A DNA stretch of 64,000 nt, taken from assembly GCA_016219545.1 (NCBI GenBank), contig JACRMH010000041.1, positions 1 to 64,000 on the forward strand. The letters are read 5' to 3'. The notes under the pieces were generated by a model, which made no database searches, was not told where the DNA came from, and worked only from the letters and a program-made list of their open reading frames with translations. The number at the start of each line of letters is the position of its first letter. Position 1 is the first letter of the stretch. This document shows positions 15,535 through 24,995 of the stretch, piece by piece. The DNA comes from Chloroflexota bacterium (GTDB lineage Bacteria > Chloroflexota > Anaerolineae > Anaerolineales > Villigracilaceae). The position numbers and the translations under genes are program-made.

Positions 15535-16209
15535 ATGACAGCTACATTTGAAACCGATGTGATCTCCACCTCCGCTGGAGATGTTGCCATCACCTTCATT
15601 GGTCATGGCAGTTTGATGATGGAATTCAACAACAAGATCATTCATGTTGACCCGTTCAGCGAATTAGCGGATTACTCCCAGCTTCCCAAGGCGGATATTA
15701 TCCTCGTCACACACGAACATGGCGACCATCTCGATCTCGGCGCGTTGGAGAATATCCGCACGGAAAAGACCATCGTCGTCCTGAAGGAACTTTGCACGGC
15801 AAAAGTAAAAGATGGGATCGTCATGCACAACGGGGAAACGCGCGAAGTGGGCGGCTTGACCCTGAACGCTGTCCCTGCATACAACATCGTCAACAAACGC
15901 CCAAGCGGTGAGCCGTTCCATCCCAAGGGCAATGGGAATGGCTACATCATCACTTTTGGCGATACGCGTATCTACATTGCAGGGGATACCGAGAACACCC
16001 CTGAGATGAAAGATTTACAAAACATCTCGGTCGCTTTTCTGCCAATGAACCTGCCCTACACGATGACGCCAGAAATGGTCGCCGATGCCGTGCGGTCGTT
16101 CCGCCCGCGCATCCTGTATCCATATCACTTCGGTAAAACAGATACCTCCGCGATTGTGGATTTGTTGAAAGATGATGATGTGGAAGTCCGCATCCGCAAG
16201 ATGGCTTGA
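15535..16209 (+). CDS. Metallo-beta-lactamase-fold hydrolase (UlaG-like)
   Basis: 224 residues from ATG 15535, with AAGGAG 8 nt upstream. Signatures are GHGSLMMEF, VDPF, the metal site THEHGDHLD (HxHxDH), IYIAGDTENT and PYHFG, which supply the remaining ligands. This is the compact UlaG/YtkL-like branch without extra domains, acting as a hydrolase on a small metabolite, possibly a phosphodiester, lactone or RNA-related ester. The substrate is unknown. A hairpin repeat (16220-16252) follows the stop. Confidence 0.85.
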   Translation: MTATFETDVISTSAGDVAITFIGHGSLMMEFNNKIIHVDPFSELADYSQLPKADIILVTHEHGDHLDLGALENIRTEKTIVVLKELCTAKVKDGIVMHNGETREVGGLTLNAVPAYNIVNKRPSGEPFHPKGNGNGYIITFGDTRIYIAGDTENTPEMKDLQNISVAFLPMNLPYTMTPEMVADAVRSFRPRILYPYHFGKTDTSAIVDLLKDDDVEVRIRKMA

Positions 16210-16219
16210 TTCTGGATTA

Positions 16220-16252
16220 AGGTGACAGTCATCTTAAAGATGACTGTCACCT
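16220..16252. repeat. Hairpin repeat AGGTGACAGTCAT, copy 2
   Basis: AGGTGACAGTCATCTT (16220-16235) pairs perfectly with AAGATGACTGTCACCT (16237-16252). It shares 13 of the first 13 bases of each arm with the copy at 5344-5377. Confidence 0.75.
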
Positions 16253-16296
16253 GGGCGCTTGTGGAAACAACCCCGGAATGGAGAAATAAATAACCA

Positions 16297-16638
16297 ATGC
16301 CCACATTGCAAACGCCTAAAACTGTCTGGTCTTCCGAAGATGGGGATTTACGTAAACAAGATGAGAAGCCCGCCATCGTCAACTCCCTGCCGCCTCAACA
16401 GCAGACTATTTATTTGCATCGCGAATCCAAGGGGCGCGGCGGGAAGGGTGTTACGCTTATTAAAGGATTGATACTTGCCGAAGCGGATATGTCCGCGCTG
16501 GCGAAAAAACTCAAGCAGGCTTGCGGCAGCGGCGGGACGGTCAAGGATGGAGTGATCGAGATCCAAGGTGAGAACCGCGAAAAGATCGCTGACATTTTGC
16601 GAAAATTGGGGTGCAAGGTTAAGGTGGCTGGCGGATAA
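16297..16638 (+). CDS. SUI1/eIF1-family translation factor (YciH-like)
   Basis: 113 residues. The C-terminal SUI1 domain (about 35-113) contains ESKGRGGKGVTLIKGL, KKLKQACGSGGTVKDGVIEIQG and ILRKLGCKVKVAGG, the standard family blocks. Bacterial YciH-like proteins bind the small ribosomal subunit and can affect start-site fidelity; they are not essential. It is followed by a terminator at 16645-16680. Confidence 0.92.
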   Translation: MPTLQTPKTVWSSEDGDLRKQDEKPAIVNSLPPQQQTIYLHRESKGRGGKGVTLIKGLILAEADMSALAKKLKQACGSGGTVKDGVIEIQGENREKIADILRKLGCKVKVAGG

Positions 16639-16644
16639 TTTGTA

Positions 16645-16681
16645 AAAAATCAGGTCACGTTTGAACGTAACCTGATTTTTA
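16645..16681. terminator. Bidirectional terminator (SUI1 gene / alpha-2-macroglobulin gene)
   Basis: AAAAATCAGGT pairs with ACCTGATTTTT around CACGTTTGAACGTA, which itself pairs ACGTT/AACGT. T-runs lie on both sides. Confidence 0.85.
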
Positions 16682-19600
16682 TTACTTCACTTCAAATAGA
16701 CTGCCCGCGCCGCGTCCGCCGACATCGGGGAAGTAAAACTCTGCCGCGGTGGGTGGAACGACCTTGAAAATGCCCTTTGTACTGGCGCGCGCGATGTATG
16801 TATAAACATAGGTGCCAGCGGGCAAATAATCCGCGGAGAGCACCAATTTTTCATCACGCAATTCGATGTGACTAAAATACCACCAGCCCCAGCCACGCTC
16901 TTTGTAATCCTGCAGGGTGTATGAGGTTGGAACTGCGGTATCGGCGGCAAGAGTCGAGTCAATCGCTTCCATACCGGCCGGGAGCGGATCATCAATGACG
17001 ATGTAATGCACCGCCGCTGGAACCACCACCGTCAAGCGGACTTTGACCAATTCGCCGCGCGCGATCTTTGTGATGGGGGTCTTGGGATCGTCCAATGCGA
17101 AATATTCACGCGAGAGGCTTATGCCCTGATCCAGCGGCTGGATGGATTCCACTGGGAGACTTGTACTGAGATAGGCTGTGTAATATAAATTGCCTGTACC
17201 CCGTCCGCGGGTGATGACGAGGGAATTGGACTGCTCTTTCAACAAGTCTTTAAGTTGAACCTGCAAATGGATCGTGTCGGTTAAGTTATCTTTATTAGCC
17301 TCACCTTCTTGAAGCAGGTCCCCATTCAGACCAATGGCATACTTGTAATCGGTCTCATATTCTTTGGATGACACCAGCCAATTGGTGAGCGCGATCAAAG
17401 ACCATGTCGTTTCCTGAGTGGAATACCAATGTCCGCCATCACGGTGCGCCATCAGCCAGCGGACTGCACTCGCGTTGATGGGATTCTGCGGGTCAATTTG
17501 CACGAAGGTGTTTAATACAATCGCTGTCGTGCGCGTATCGGAGTTCCAGTTCCAATAGTCCTTGGTGGCTTCCTCCCAATGGGCGCCGGCTGCCGATTGG
17601 ACGGTGGCAGTTGCCAGGTCCGATAGAAGCGTGGAGATGCGTGAGTCTTCGGGGTCGAGCAGATACATCGCCTGCGCAAGATAGGCTTCCCCATACAAAT
17701 CCAATGAAGCGCGATGTTCGAAGATGAAATTGGTCTGCCCCGCGCCGAGCGCATCTGCGCGTGCCAAAACATAAAGCATGAAGGCGTGACGGTTAAATTG
17801 CCACGAAGCATCGTTGCGCCTGAGGTCGGGCAGATTGCCCTTCAGATAGTTGATGCCGTTGGACAACACGGTTTCCGAAATAACATAACCGGATTCTTTT
17901 GCCTCCAGCAAACCATAAACAACATAGGTTGAAGTTTGCGGGTCGCTTTCTTGGCCGTCCCACCAATTCCAACCCCCATCATAAAGCTGCTTTGCGTAAA
18001 TTCTTTGCAGGGCCGCATTTACCTGTGCATCGAGATCTGCCTGCTCGGGAAAAGGAATTCCCGCTACTTTCAACGCGCGCGAGGAGATGACGTTTGGCAA
18101 AAAGCGCGAGATGGTTTGCTCCATGCACAAGTACTTATAATCTTCGAGATAAGTGAGAGCAGACCCCATGGATGCGGCGAGTGAAGGCGAAACCTCAATG
18201 GACAAATTCGCGTTGTCAAATTTCAACGTTGTGGGGAGTTGAATATTCTCCGTTATGGAATCTGCGGAGGAGATCATGCCCGATGTGCCGACGGTTTCAA
18301 TTGTTGTGAAGTTGAAAACTGGAATACCCTGGTTCGGCAGTGTACCAAGCGCAGGTTTGCTGGCATCGGTGAACTCGCCGCTGATCACTGTTGCGGTCAT
18401 ATCCACACGTTGAATATTATTTTTTACGTTTACATCCCAGGTAACATAAGCCTGTTGTTTCCCTTCGATCTCTATTGTTTGTTCGGCTTCTGATTTAAGG
18501 TCAACACCTTGCGCGTCAAGCGAGACATTCACTTTCAAAGATTTTTCTGTATTGTTAAAAATGGTCGCACCGACTGTGGCTTGATCGCCAACGACAAAGA
18601 AGCGCGGCGTTTGCAATTGCACAAAGAGTGGCTTGGTGCTGACAAGTTCATTTGTGGTTTGTCCCACACGGCTGTCAGCAGTGACGGCACGCACATCCGC
18701 GACCCATGTGGTGAGATTCTCCGGCAGTTTCACTTTGACTTGCGCGATCCCATTCTCATCGGTCGTGACTTCCGCCTTGAACACAGCAGTATCTTTGAAA
18801 TTTTCCCGCACAGTAATAATGCCAAGGTCGCCGTCACCGCCGCCACCGCCTTGATTTCCATCGGGAATCGACTCGCGATAGTCCGCGTTGAAGTCATCAG
18901 CGCTGGAGACGATGCCAAGAGCAGTGACGACACCCAGAGGCTGCTTGGAATAGAAGCTTGCCAACAGAGGCGCGGAATTAGACGGGGCCAGTGCCAGCAC
19001 AGCTTTATCCACAACTGCAAGAGATACATCGGCTGAGACGGGCTTTCCGTTTATATCTTTTGTCTCGATCGTGTATGTGACCTCGTCTCCAGGTCCCGCA
19101 GATTCTTTGTCTGTCGTGATGGAAACAGCGATCTCTTTTTGTTTTGTGTCAATATTGATCTGCGTGATGCCGATCTTGAAATCCGGCGCTCCGGTATTTT
19201 TTGCGCCGCTGATCACCGTGACAGAGACGTACGCGATCGGCGCGAGCTCATCGGTAATTGGCAATTTGTAAATGGTGCTGCTGCCTTCGAGCAACACAAC
19301 TTCCTGTTTATAGACATGTCCGCGTTCATAGGTAATGAGCGCGTACACTTTTCCTTTAAACGGCTGTGCGATCAAAATTTCAGCGGTCTCGCCGGGTGCG
19401 TACATTTCCTTATCCGCGATCAGGCTAAAGGCGCGGTCATTGGTCTGTCGCCACGAAATATCTTCATCGCTGGCAACCCAGATGTAAGTCGAGGCTTGAT
19501 GCGAATTCCCCTTTGAGTCACGGACTGTGATGGTCGCTTTATAAACTCCACCTTTGGGCGGGATGAAATCCACTTGCACGGTTCCATCTGCACCGGTAAC

Positions 19601-22591
19601 TGCACTCTGTTTACTGACAGGGATCTCCTTTACAGATGTTTCCCAACTCAACTGTCCCTGCTTATCTTTTTTCTGCACGCTGAACCATTGCCGCTCCACA
19701 AAATCCACAGAGACCTTCTGCCCCGCAATAGGCTGTGAGGCCCAATCCAGCACAACTACATTAAATGGCTGCGCTTCACCTTTGGTACCGATATACCTTT
19801 CCGAGCGAATACCGGCATAGAATTCACTTTGATGCATGATGAGGCTGGTACTGCCGCTGACGGTATTCCCGGCCACATCAGTTACATTAGCGTAGAAGGT
19901 CATCTGTTGGCTGATCTTATCCTTACCGGCCTCAAAAGTCTGTGAAATATCGAGGTGACCCTCATCATCGGTCACACCCTGGCCTTCATCTATTACGTCA
20001 TTGCTTTTGCTTTGGTCAGGCGACCAATAAATATCGCGGTCCCAATCCATAAAACTGTACTGGTTATATTTTGTCGCAGGCGTGAAATAGAAAGTTGACG
20101 ATTCAATGAACCAATTTGTTGGCGCGTCTTTCAAGCTTCCGCCAGAGTAATAGGCTGCATCCAGCCCAAAGTTGACCGTATCTCCGGTAAGGATGTCTGT
20201 TTTATCAGACACAGCCTTCACTTCAAACTCCGGCTTTTTATATTCCGCGACGTTGAAGCTTACCGAACTGAATGGGGCTTCATCCGGGGAATTGGTTTTA
20301 TAGACTGAAATATTATAGGTTCCAAGGGAAACGTCCTGCGCAAGTTCGATCTTCCCGGTAAAACTGCCCTGCTCGTTGACAGGCACATATTCCGTAAATA
20401 TCCTCTCTCCGAATTGGTCCACAACCACATAGACCTGCTCTTGTTTAGGAAGACTGTAGTGCAAGTCGTCGTTTTCACGCAGGATGCCTTTGAAGAATAC
20501 CTCCTGGTCCGGGCGATAGACGGGCCTGTCCGTATACAGGTAGGCAAACAGGTTTGAAATTCCGCCGTAATAGTTTTCGTATAAGCCAAAGTCGCCTGCG
20601 CTGACACCGCTGCCCCAATACAACGCGGTAAACCCAAGATGGTCTTTATCATCCACACGCGCAAAGTTTGCAGAGTTCATATCCTTTAGAAATGCAATCC
20701 CGTCCTTGTCGGTGGTGGTTTTTCCGATTTGCGTAAATTCGTTATTATAGAACGTGACCGATACATTCTCCTGGGGAGCGCCGCTTTCAAGGTCCGTCAC
20801 CCAGGCGAGTCCCTCCGTGGGAGCAGCCTTGAAAGTGACATTATCTGTGGCTACAATGAACAAGTTTCCCTGATAAAAAGGAGTGTCATACCCCATCGGC
20901 TTCCCTTTCACGCCAATAAAATAATATCCTGTTTCGAGTGGATTTCCATTTTCGTCCGCAAACTTTAATAGCTCACGTTTAAGCTTATTGCTTCTTTGAT
21001 CGTCTCCGAGATTCCATTCGCGCACGGCATCCCCATCAGGATTAAAATGTAAGAGATCACGCCTGCCGTCGGTCAATTTTCCGAACTCATCAAATGAAAC
21101 AGGGTAAATTGAAACTGTCGCTTCATCAATATTTAGATGTTCAAAATAAACTTCCTGCGGCCCCTCGGCGCGGTAAATGAGCGGCATCCACGGCAAGACT
21201 AGCCTTGCATAAGGCGAGTAGTCTCCGTTTTTGAAAGTATACGAGATCCCATCCTTGATCTTATTGCCATATATATCCTCCATGCCCGGCAATATTCGCA
21301 CAACATAATCTGTTGCGGGAGAAAGTCCGAAGATATTTAAAGTCTTATCGTATGGGTTGTAATACCAATTCGGCTCACCTTCCAAAGCAGGCGTGATCCT
21401 GACCTTCCCTTTCAAACTGTCAAAATTCATTTGTGATGCGAAGGTGATAATGATTTGAGGGTTGAAAATATTCTCTTTTGAATCCGCTACAGGAGATACG
21501 CTTAGAACAGAGGGCAAAGGCACGGTCGCAAACTGTATGGTGAGCCCGTCGCTTAAGTTGCCGCCATCACTTGCCTGCGCGCTATTTAATATCGTCAACT
21601 TGTAAAAACTTGCCAGGGCGAATTTCCCTTTCGGCTCAACAGCCAAGGTAGTGAATGTTTCGTCCCATGTATAGTTCACAGGGAAATCCACAGACGTTTC
21701 GCGGTTAATGATCTTCACGGCGTTTTGCGTGCTTTCCTGATCCATCGGTTGTTGGAAAGTCACAATGAACACCTGGTCGAGCGGGACATCCTTCACTTCT
21801 TCCGACGGGTTCTGCTCCCCATCTTTTAACGCAAAATTGGATATGCCCGGGGCGCGGGTATCGAATAGCCAACTGAATGACTCATCCAATATATTGTTCA
21901 GTGTATCTTTCAACCCCGCATCCACACTGACCTGATAATGGGTCCCGCTTAATAAAATTTCTTCCGGCTGAAACACATACACCGACGAATTCACCCATTC
22001 ACCTTTGCCTTTTACTTTGGGGGTGATCTGCAAAGGCTGGGGAAGTTTGCCTTGCTCTTCCACAATGGTCACAGGCACGACGGGATGATTAAAAATGACC
22101 GTGATGCTTGAAGCAAGATCGACATCCTGTGTGTCAGCCGCAGGGAACACCTGCGCTACAGACAGTGCTTCCATTGTTTTAAATTGGATTTCAATGTTTT
22201 CGCGGGGAGAAGTGCCATCCAAGGCTGCGGCTTGTGTGGAGAAGGTGGCTGTGTAATCGGTGCCGGGATTCAATGGAGAGTTAGGGGTGAAGGAAAGTGT
22301 TCGGGCGTCTGTCCATGTCAATTGACCGGGAACAACTTCCCCGTCGGAAAGAAGCGAGAATGAGTCGCCTGTCTTGGGCTTGTCCATATCCCGGTCAAAT
22401 GTAAATTCAATAGACGAGGAGAGTTCCAGTCGCTGCCCCTCAATGGGTTCCTGCGAAATGACTTGTGGCCCCGTTGGTTGTGCCGCAATAGTGAGGGGAG
22501 TGTTATTGAAAAAAACACTTTTTGTAAGCAAGAATGCCAGCGCGCCAATGACGAGGATGCCCAGTACACGAAAAAGTTGTTTGTTGTTCAT
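16682..22591 (-). CDS. Bacterial alpha-2-macroglobulin with intact thioester
   Basis: A giant surface protein of 1969 residues that would trap proteases by thioester chemistry near the membrane. It starts with a hydrophobic signal anchor (about 8-24) without a lipobox Cys. Next come bacterial Ig-like domains with TFDRDMD/TFQQPMD patterns (about 35-450). MG-type domains follow, including the MG2-like YTDRPVYRPDQEVFFKG at about 684, and an A2M core. The thioester motif is YLCMEQT with Cys-1489, and the thioester domain helices include GGWNWWDGQ. The C-terminal domain has DDPLPAGMEAID. Cys and Glu-Gln are both present, so it can be active. Related proteins pair with PBP1C, which lies nearby. GGGAGACAGG precedes the ATG. 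Confidence 0.9.
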   Translation of the reverse strand: MNNKQLFRVLGILVIGALAFLLTKSVFFNNTPLTIAAQPTGPQVISQEPIEGQRLELSSSIEFTFDRDMDKPKTGDSFSLLSDGEVVPGQLTWTDARTLSFTPNSPLNPGTDYTATFSTQAAALDGTSPRENIEIQFKTMEALSVAQVFPAADTQDVDLASSITVIFNHPVVPVTIVEEQGKLPQPLQITPKVKGKGEWVNSSVYVFQPEEILLSGTHYQVSVDAGLKDTLNNILDESFSWLFDTRAPGISNFALKDGEQNPSEEVKDVPLDQVFIVTFQQPMDQESTQNAVKIINRETSVDFPVNYTWDETFTTLAVEPKGKFALASFYKLTILNSAQASDGGNLSDGLTIQFATVPLPSVLSVSPVADSKENIFNPQIIITFASQMNFDSLKGKVRITPALEGEPNWYYNPYDKTLNIFGLSPATDYVVRILPGMEDIYGNKIKDGISYTFKNGDYSPYARLVLPWMPLIYRAEGPQEVYFEHLNIDEATVSIYPVSFDEFGKLTDGRRDLLHFNPDGDAVREWNLGDDQRSNKLKRELLKFADENGNPLETGYYFIGVKGKPMGYDTPFYQGNLFIVATDNVTFKAAPTEGLAWVTDLESGAPQENVSVTFYNNEFTQIGKTTTDKDGIAFLKDMNSANFARVDDKDHLGFTALYWGSGVSAGDFGLYENYYGGISNLFAYLYTDRPVYRPDQEVFFKGILRENDDLHYSLPKQEQVYVVVDQFGERIFTEYVPVNEQGSFTGKIELAQDVSLGTYNISVYKTNSPDEAPFSSVSFNVAEYKKPEFEVKAVSDKTDILTGDTVNFGLDAAYYSGGSLKDAPTNWFIESSTFYFTPATKYNQYSFMDWDRDIYWSPDQSKSNDVIDEGQGVTDDEGHLDISQTFEAGKDKISQQMTFYANVTDVAGNTVSGSTSLIMHQSEFYAGIRSERYIGTKGEAQPFNVVVLDWASQPIAGQKVSVDFVERQWFSVQKKDKQGQLSWETSVKEIPVSKQSAVTGADGTVQVDFIPPKGGVYKATITVRDSKGNSHQASTYIWVASDEDISWRQTNDRAFSLIADKEMYAPGETAEILIAQPFKGKVYALITYERGHVYKQEVVLLEGSSTIYKLPITDELAPIAYVSVTVISGAKNTGAPDFKIGITQINIDTKQKEIAVSITTDKESAGPGDEVTYTIETKDINGKPVSADVSLAVVDKAVLALAPSNSAPLLASFYSKQPLGVVTALGIVSSADDFNADYRESIPDGNQGGGGGDGDLGIITVRENFKDTAVFKAEVTTDENGIAQVKVKLPENLTTWVADVRAVTADSRVGQTTNELVSTKPLFVQLQTPRFFVVGDQATVGATIFNNTEKSLKVNVSLDAQGVDLKSEAEQTIEIEGKQQAYVTWDVNVKNNIQRVDMTATVISGEFTDASKPALGTLPNQGIPVFNFTTIETVGTSGMISSADSITENIQLPTTLKFDNANLSIEVSPSLAASMGSALTYLEDYKYLCMEQTISRFLPNVISSRALKVAGIPFPEQADLDAQVNAALQRIYAKQLYDGGWNWWDGQESDPQTSTYVVYGLLEAKESGYVISETVLSNGINYLKGNLPDLRRNDASWQFNRHAFMLYVLARADALGAGQTNFIFEHRASLDLYGEAYLAQAMYLLDPEDSRISTLLSDLATATVQSAAGAHWEEATKDYWNWNSDTRTTAIVLNTFVQIDPQNPINASAVRWLMAHRDGGHWYSTQETTWSLIALTNWLVSSKEYETDYKYAIGLNGDLLQEGEANKDNLTDTIHLQVQLKDLLKEQSNSLVITRGRGTGNLYYTAYLSTSLPVESIQPLDQGISLSREYFALDDPKTPITKIARGELVKVRLTVVVPAAVHYIVIDDPLPAGMEAIDSTLAADTAVPTSYTLQDYKERGWGWWYFSHIELRDEKLVLSADYLPAGTYVYTYIARASTKGIFKVVPPTAAEFYFPDVGGRGAGSLFEVK

Positions 22592-22715
22592 ATGACCTGT
22601 CTCCCGAATTGAGTATGCCCCTTGTAAAGATGAATGTCAAGCAGCCTTAATTTGAATCGCGGATATTTGACGGATTCTGGAATTTCGATGTTCCCTCCTG
22701 ATGCTGTAACGTAAA

Positions 22716-22763
22716 AAACCATGACTCACCAAAAATCGATCTTTCGTGGGCGAGTCATGGTTT
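22716..22763 (-). terminator. Terminator after the membrane-protein gene
   Basis: AAACCATGACTC (22716-22727) pairs with GAGTCATGGTTT (22752-22763). On the minus strand a T-run follows, so it ends transcripts from 23002-24144. Confidence 0.65.
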
Positions 22764-22786
22764 CATGAATAAAAGGAGATGCAAAA

Positions 22787-22938
22787 AACGCTGATTTTGC
22801 TTTTAGTCAGCGAAAATCAGCGTTCGTCTGCTTCCACCCCTGTCTTAGCGGGCGATGTCAGGGAATAGTGTTTTAGTGTTAGTCAAAAGCGGACGTTACA
22901 CCTGCCCTGGCGGGCGGTGCCAGGGGAGAACGTCCGCT
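22787..22938. repeat. Two intergenic hairpins (repeat region)
   Basis: AACGCTGATTTT (22787-22798) pairs perfectly with AAAATCAGCGTT (22813-22824). AGCGGACGTT (22888-22897) pairs with AACGTCCGCT (22929-22938), which is followed by ACA, giving the GCTACA end seen in other hairpins of this window. Together with the terminator these fill the 410-bp gap at 22592-23001. Confidence 0.55.
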
Positions 22939-23001
22939 ACACAAAACATAATTTTTTCTGTGTAGTAGCGCGCTCTCTAGCGCACTTATGCAAGAGGACT
23001 A

Positions 23002-24144
23002 TTATTTGCTTTCAGTCATTGATGGAGCAATTACATCCAGCGCTTTCAATTCACGATAGGTCAGAGTCCAGACACTCGACTGGTATGTCTGACCCCAGCC
23101 GCCCACCAGAAAGATCGGCGAGAAAGTCACCACGAAGAAGAACGGCAGTCCGACGATCGCGGCGAAGATCCAGGGCCAGTAATCCGGGACGGAGAACAAG
23201 CCAGCGACTCCAGCAGTCAACAGGGTTGGTACGATCGCAACAAGAATACCGCCCACCGCTGTAAGGATCGAGGCGATCAGCAAAGGGAAGACCAGAATGA
23301 AGAAGGCGATAGCCCAGACAATTTTGACGCCGATCATTACGAGCCACATCAAGCCAATGCTTTTCCAGTTGCGCTTCACCAAAGAGGTTGCCAGTTGCAA
23401 TGACTCCATCACGCCAGTCCCTTCGAGGACAGCCATCCGCCAGGCAAAATCACGCAGCAGGTAGAGCACAACCATCAGAATGACGGTAATGAATATGGAC
23501 AGAAAGGATAAGCCAATCCCGGCGACAAGGCTGTTGATGAGCGCTGATGCCACGCCGCTCAAAGCGGCGGAGATGATCCACCAGGCAACCAGTCCCAGAA
23601 TAACGAACAGGATCAGCGCCGGGATATGAACAATAAAGTTGATCAGGAACAACTTCCATGAAGCGGGCGACCAGCCGTACTTCCAACCCTGCCGAAAACC
23701 AACCTTGGCTTCTGTCTGCTCATACTCATCCACCATGCGGATGGTGGCGGTCTCGGCAACATAGCGCAGGATGGCTGTCAGGATGCCGAGGATCAGGATG
23801 ACCACAAACAAGGTGATCACCGCAGCGATGCCCATCCGAAATTCGACGGGGTACTCAGCGCGCAGTTGTCTAATCCCCTCGTTGAACTGTCGAAACGCAT
23901 CATTCAAAATCTCCGAGGGGGTATTGCCGCGCGGGCCTTCCCATCGCGGACCTTCCCATCCATCCGGGACCTGGATACTGGGCTGCTGGTTGTTGTTATT
24001 TCCGTCATTGACGGTATAGTGGCTATTGTTGCCAAAGTTATTGCCACCCACGGCAAGAGCCAGGATGAAACCGAAAATCCATAGGGTCCGATAGTTCCAG
24101 AGGATATGCCAGGAACGCTTGAGAATTTTTGTAATATCCAACAT
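23002..24144 (-). CDS. Polytopic membrane protein, unknown function
   Basis: 380 residues. A hydrophobic N-terminus (YRTLWIFGFILALAVG) is followed by a polar Asn/Gly-rich loop (about 37-95, NNFGNNSHYTVNDGNN and PRWEGPRG), then about five long hydrophobic segments. These include AAVITLFVVILILGILTAIL, LFLINFIVHIPALILFVILG and FLSIFITVILMVVLYLL. It resembles the DUF7544/YciC-like family of glycerophosphoryl-type membrane domains only in layout. I choose ATG 24144, because AAAGGAG ends exactly where an upstream GTG would begin. It lies downstream of a sigma/anti-sigma pair. Confidence 0.75.
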   Translation of the reverse strand: MLDITKILKRSWHILWNYRTLWIFGFILALAVGGNNFGNNSHYTVNDGNNNNQQPSIQVPDGWEGPRWEGPRGNTPSEILNDAFRQFNEGIRQLRAEYPVEFRMGIAAVITLFVVILILGILTAILRYVAETATIRMVDEYEQTEAKVGFRQGWKYGWSPASWKLFLINFIVHIPALILFVILGLVAWWIISAALSGVASALINSLVAGIGLSFLSIFITVILMVVLYLLRDFAWRMAVLEGTGVMESLQLATSLVKRNWKSIGLMWLVMIGVKIVWAIAFFILVFPLLIASILTAVGGILVAIVPTLLTAGVAGLFSVPDYWPWIFAAIVGLPFFFVVTFSPIFLVGGWGQTYQSSVWTLTYRELKALDVIAPSMTESK

Positions 24145-24283
24145 GATACACACTCCTTTTATTTTATTGCCTTACATTTGATTTTCGCTCAAGGTGGCGT
24201 CCTCGCCGCCGGGGACGGCGACGAGTGCAATTTTAGCGCCTTACATTCGAACGGTTACTTCATCAAAGATTGCTTTTTAGTCC

Positions 24284-24305
24284 GTCGGCGTTAGAGAACG
24301 CCGAC
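24284..24305. repeat. Hairpin repeat with ACTACA end
   Basis: GTCGGCGTT (24284-24292) pairs with AACGCCGAC (24297-24305) around AGAG and is followed by TACACA. ATGTCGCGCTACA, identical to the end of the 1234-1290 repeat, follows at about 24318. Confidence 0.55.
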
Positions 24306-24365
24306 TACACATTCACGATGTCGCGCTACAGGTGGCGGCTTATCACGACAATTCCGAGGGACCAT

Positions 24366-24995
24366 TCAAGATTGCGGGACCGCGCTTGCAGGGGACGCAT
24401 GGTCCGACAGACGCCGCCACCAGGAAGCCAGCCAACCCAAATACAGTGTTGCGAAAAGCGCCTGCAAGATAAAACGACTCGTCATATCCCGGATAAACAA
24501 ACTGAGATCATTGAACGCGGACAAAATGAGTTTGCCAGTGAATCCAAGCTGTCCGCCAAAAAGATCCATTGCCAGCGAGAACCATCTGGTTTGGGATGAG
24601 TCCCCTTGCAGCCACGGTAAGCCATTGCCAAGCAACCCAGTCTCGGAGATATTCAAAACTACTGAACTGAGCGAGAAAGTGATCTGGAAAAAGAGCCATA
24701 CTGCCAGCGCTCCAACCAGGATCAGCCACCAGCCGATTTCGAGAGCCTTGCGGGGTTGAGAATGCTCGGGACGGCGAGGCAGGTTCAAGGTCAGGTTGGA
24801 GACGAAGCGCTCAGTGGAGAGAAAATCCTCCGTGGGGGCAGTCTCATGTAAAAGTGCGGAGAGACTTCGCATCTGCTCCAGTTCTGCCTGACATTCATCA
24901 CACTCTGCCAGATGTTTTTCCACCTGACGTAACTGCGCAGCGGACAATTCACCGTCAAGATATGCATTGAGCCATGGGGTAATATGCTTAACCAT
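24366..24995 (-). CDS. Zinc-finger anti-sigma factor, membrane-anchored
   Basis: 209 residues from ATG 24995. The N-terminal ZAS/zf-HC2 motif is HLAECDECQAEL (H-x3-C-x2-C, about 30-40) after WLNAYLDGELS. A membrane segment follows at about 95-115 (GWWLILVGALAVWLFFQITFS), with further hydrophobic stretches to the end. It would hold the upstream ECF sigma factor inactive at the membrane. The start codon overlaps the sigma stop by 8 nt (ATGGTTAA), indicating translational coupling. A TTG two codons upstream is less likely. Confidence 0.9.
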   Translation of the reverse strand: MVKHITPWLNAYLDGELSAAQLRQVEKHLAECDECQAELEQMRSLSALLHETAPTEDFLSTERFVSNLTLNLPRRPEHSQPRKALEIGWWLILVGALAVWLFFQITFSLSSVVLNISETGLLGNGLPWLQGDSSQTRWFSLAMDLFGGQLGFTGKLILSAFNDLSLFIRDMTSRFILQALFATLYLGWLASWWRRLSDHASPASAVPQS

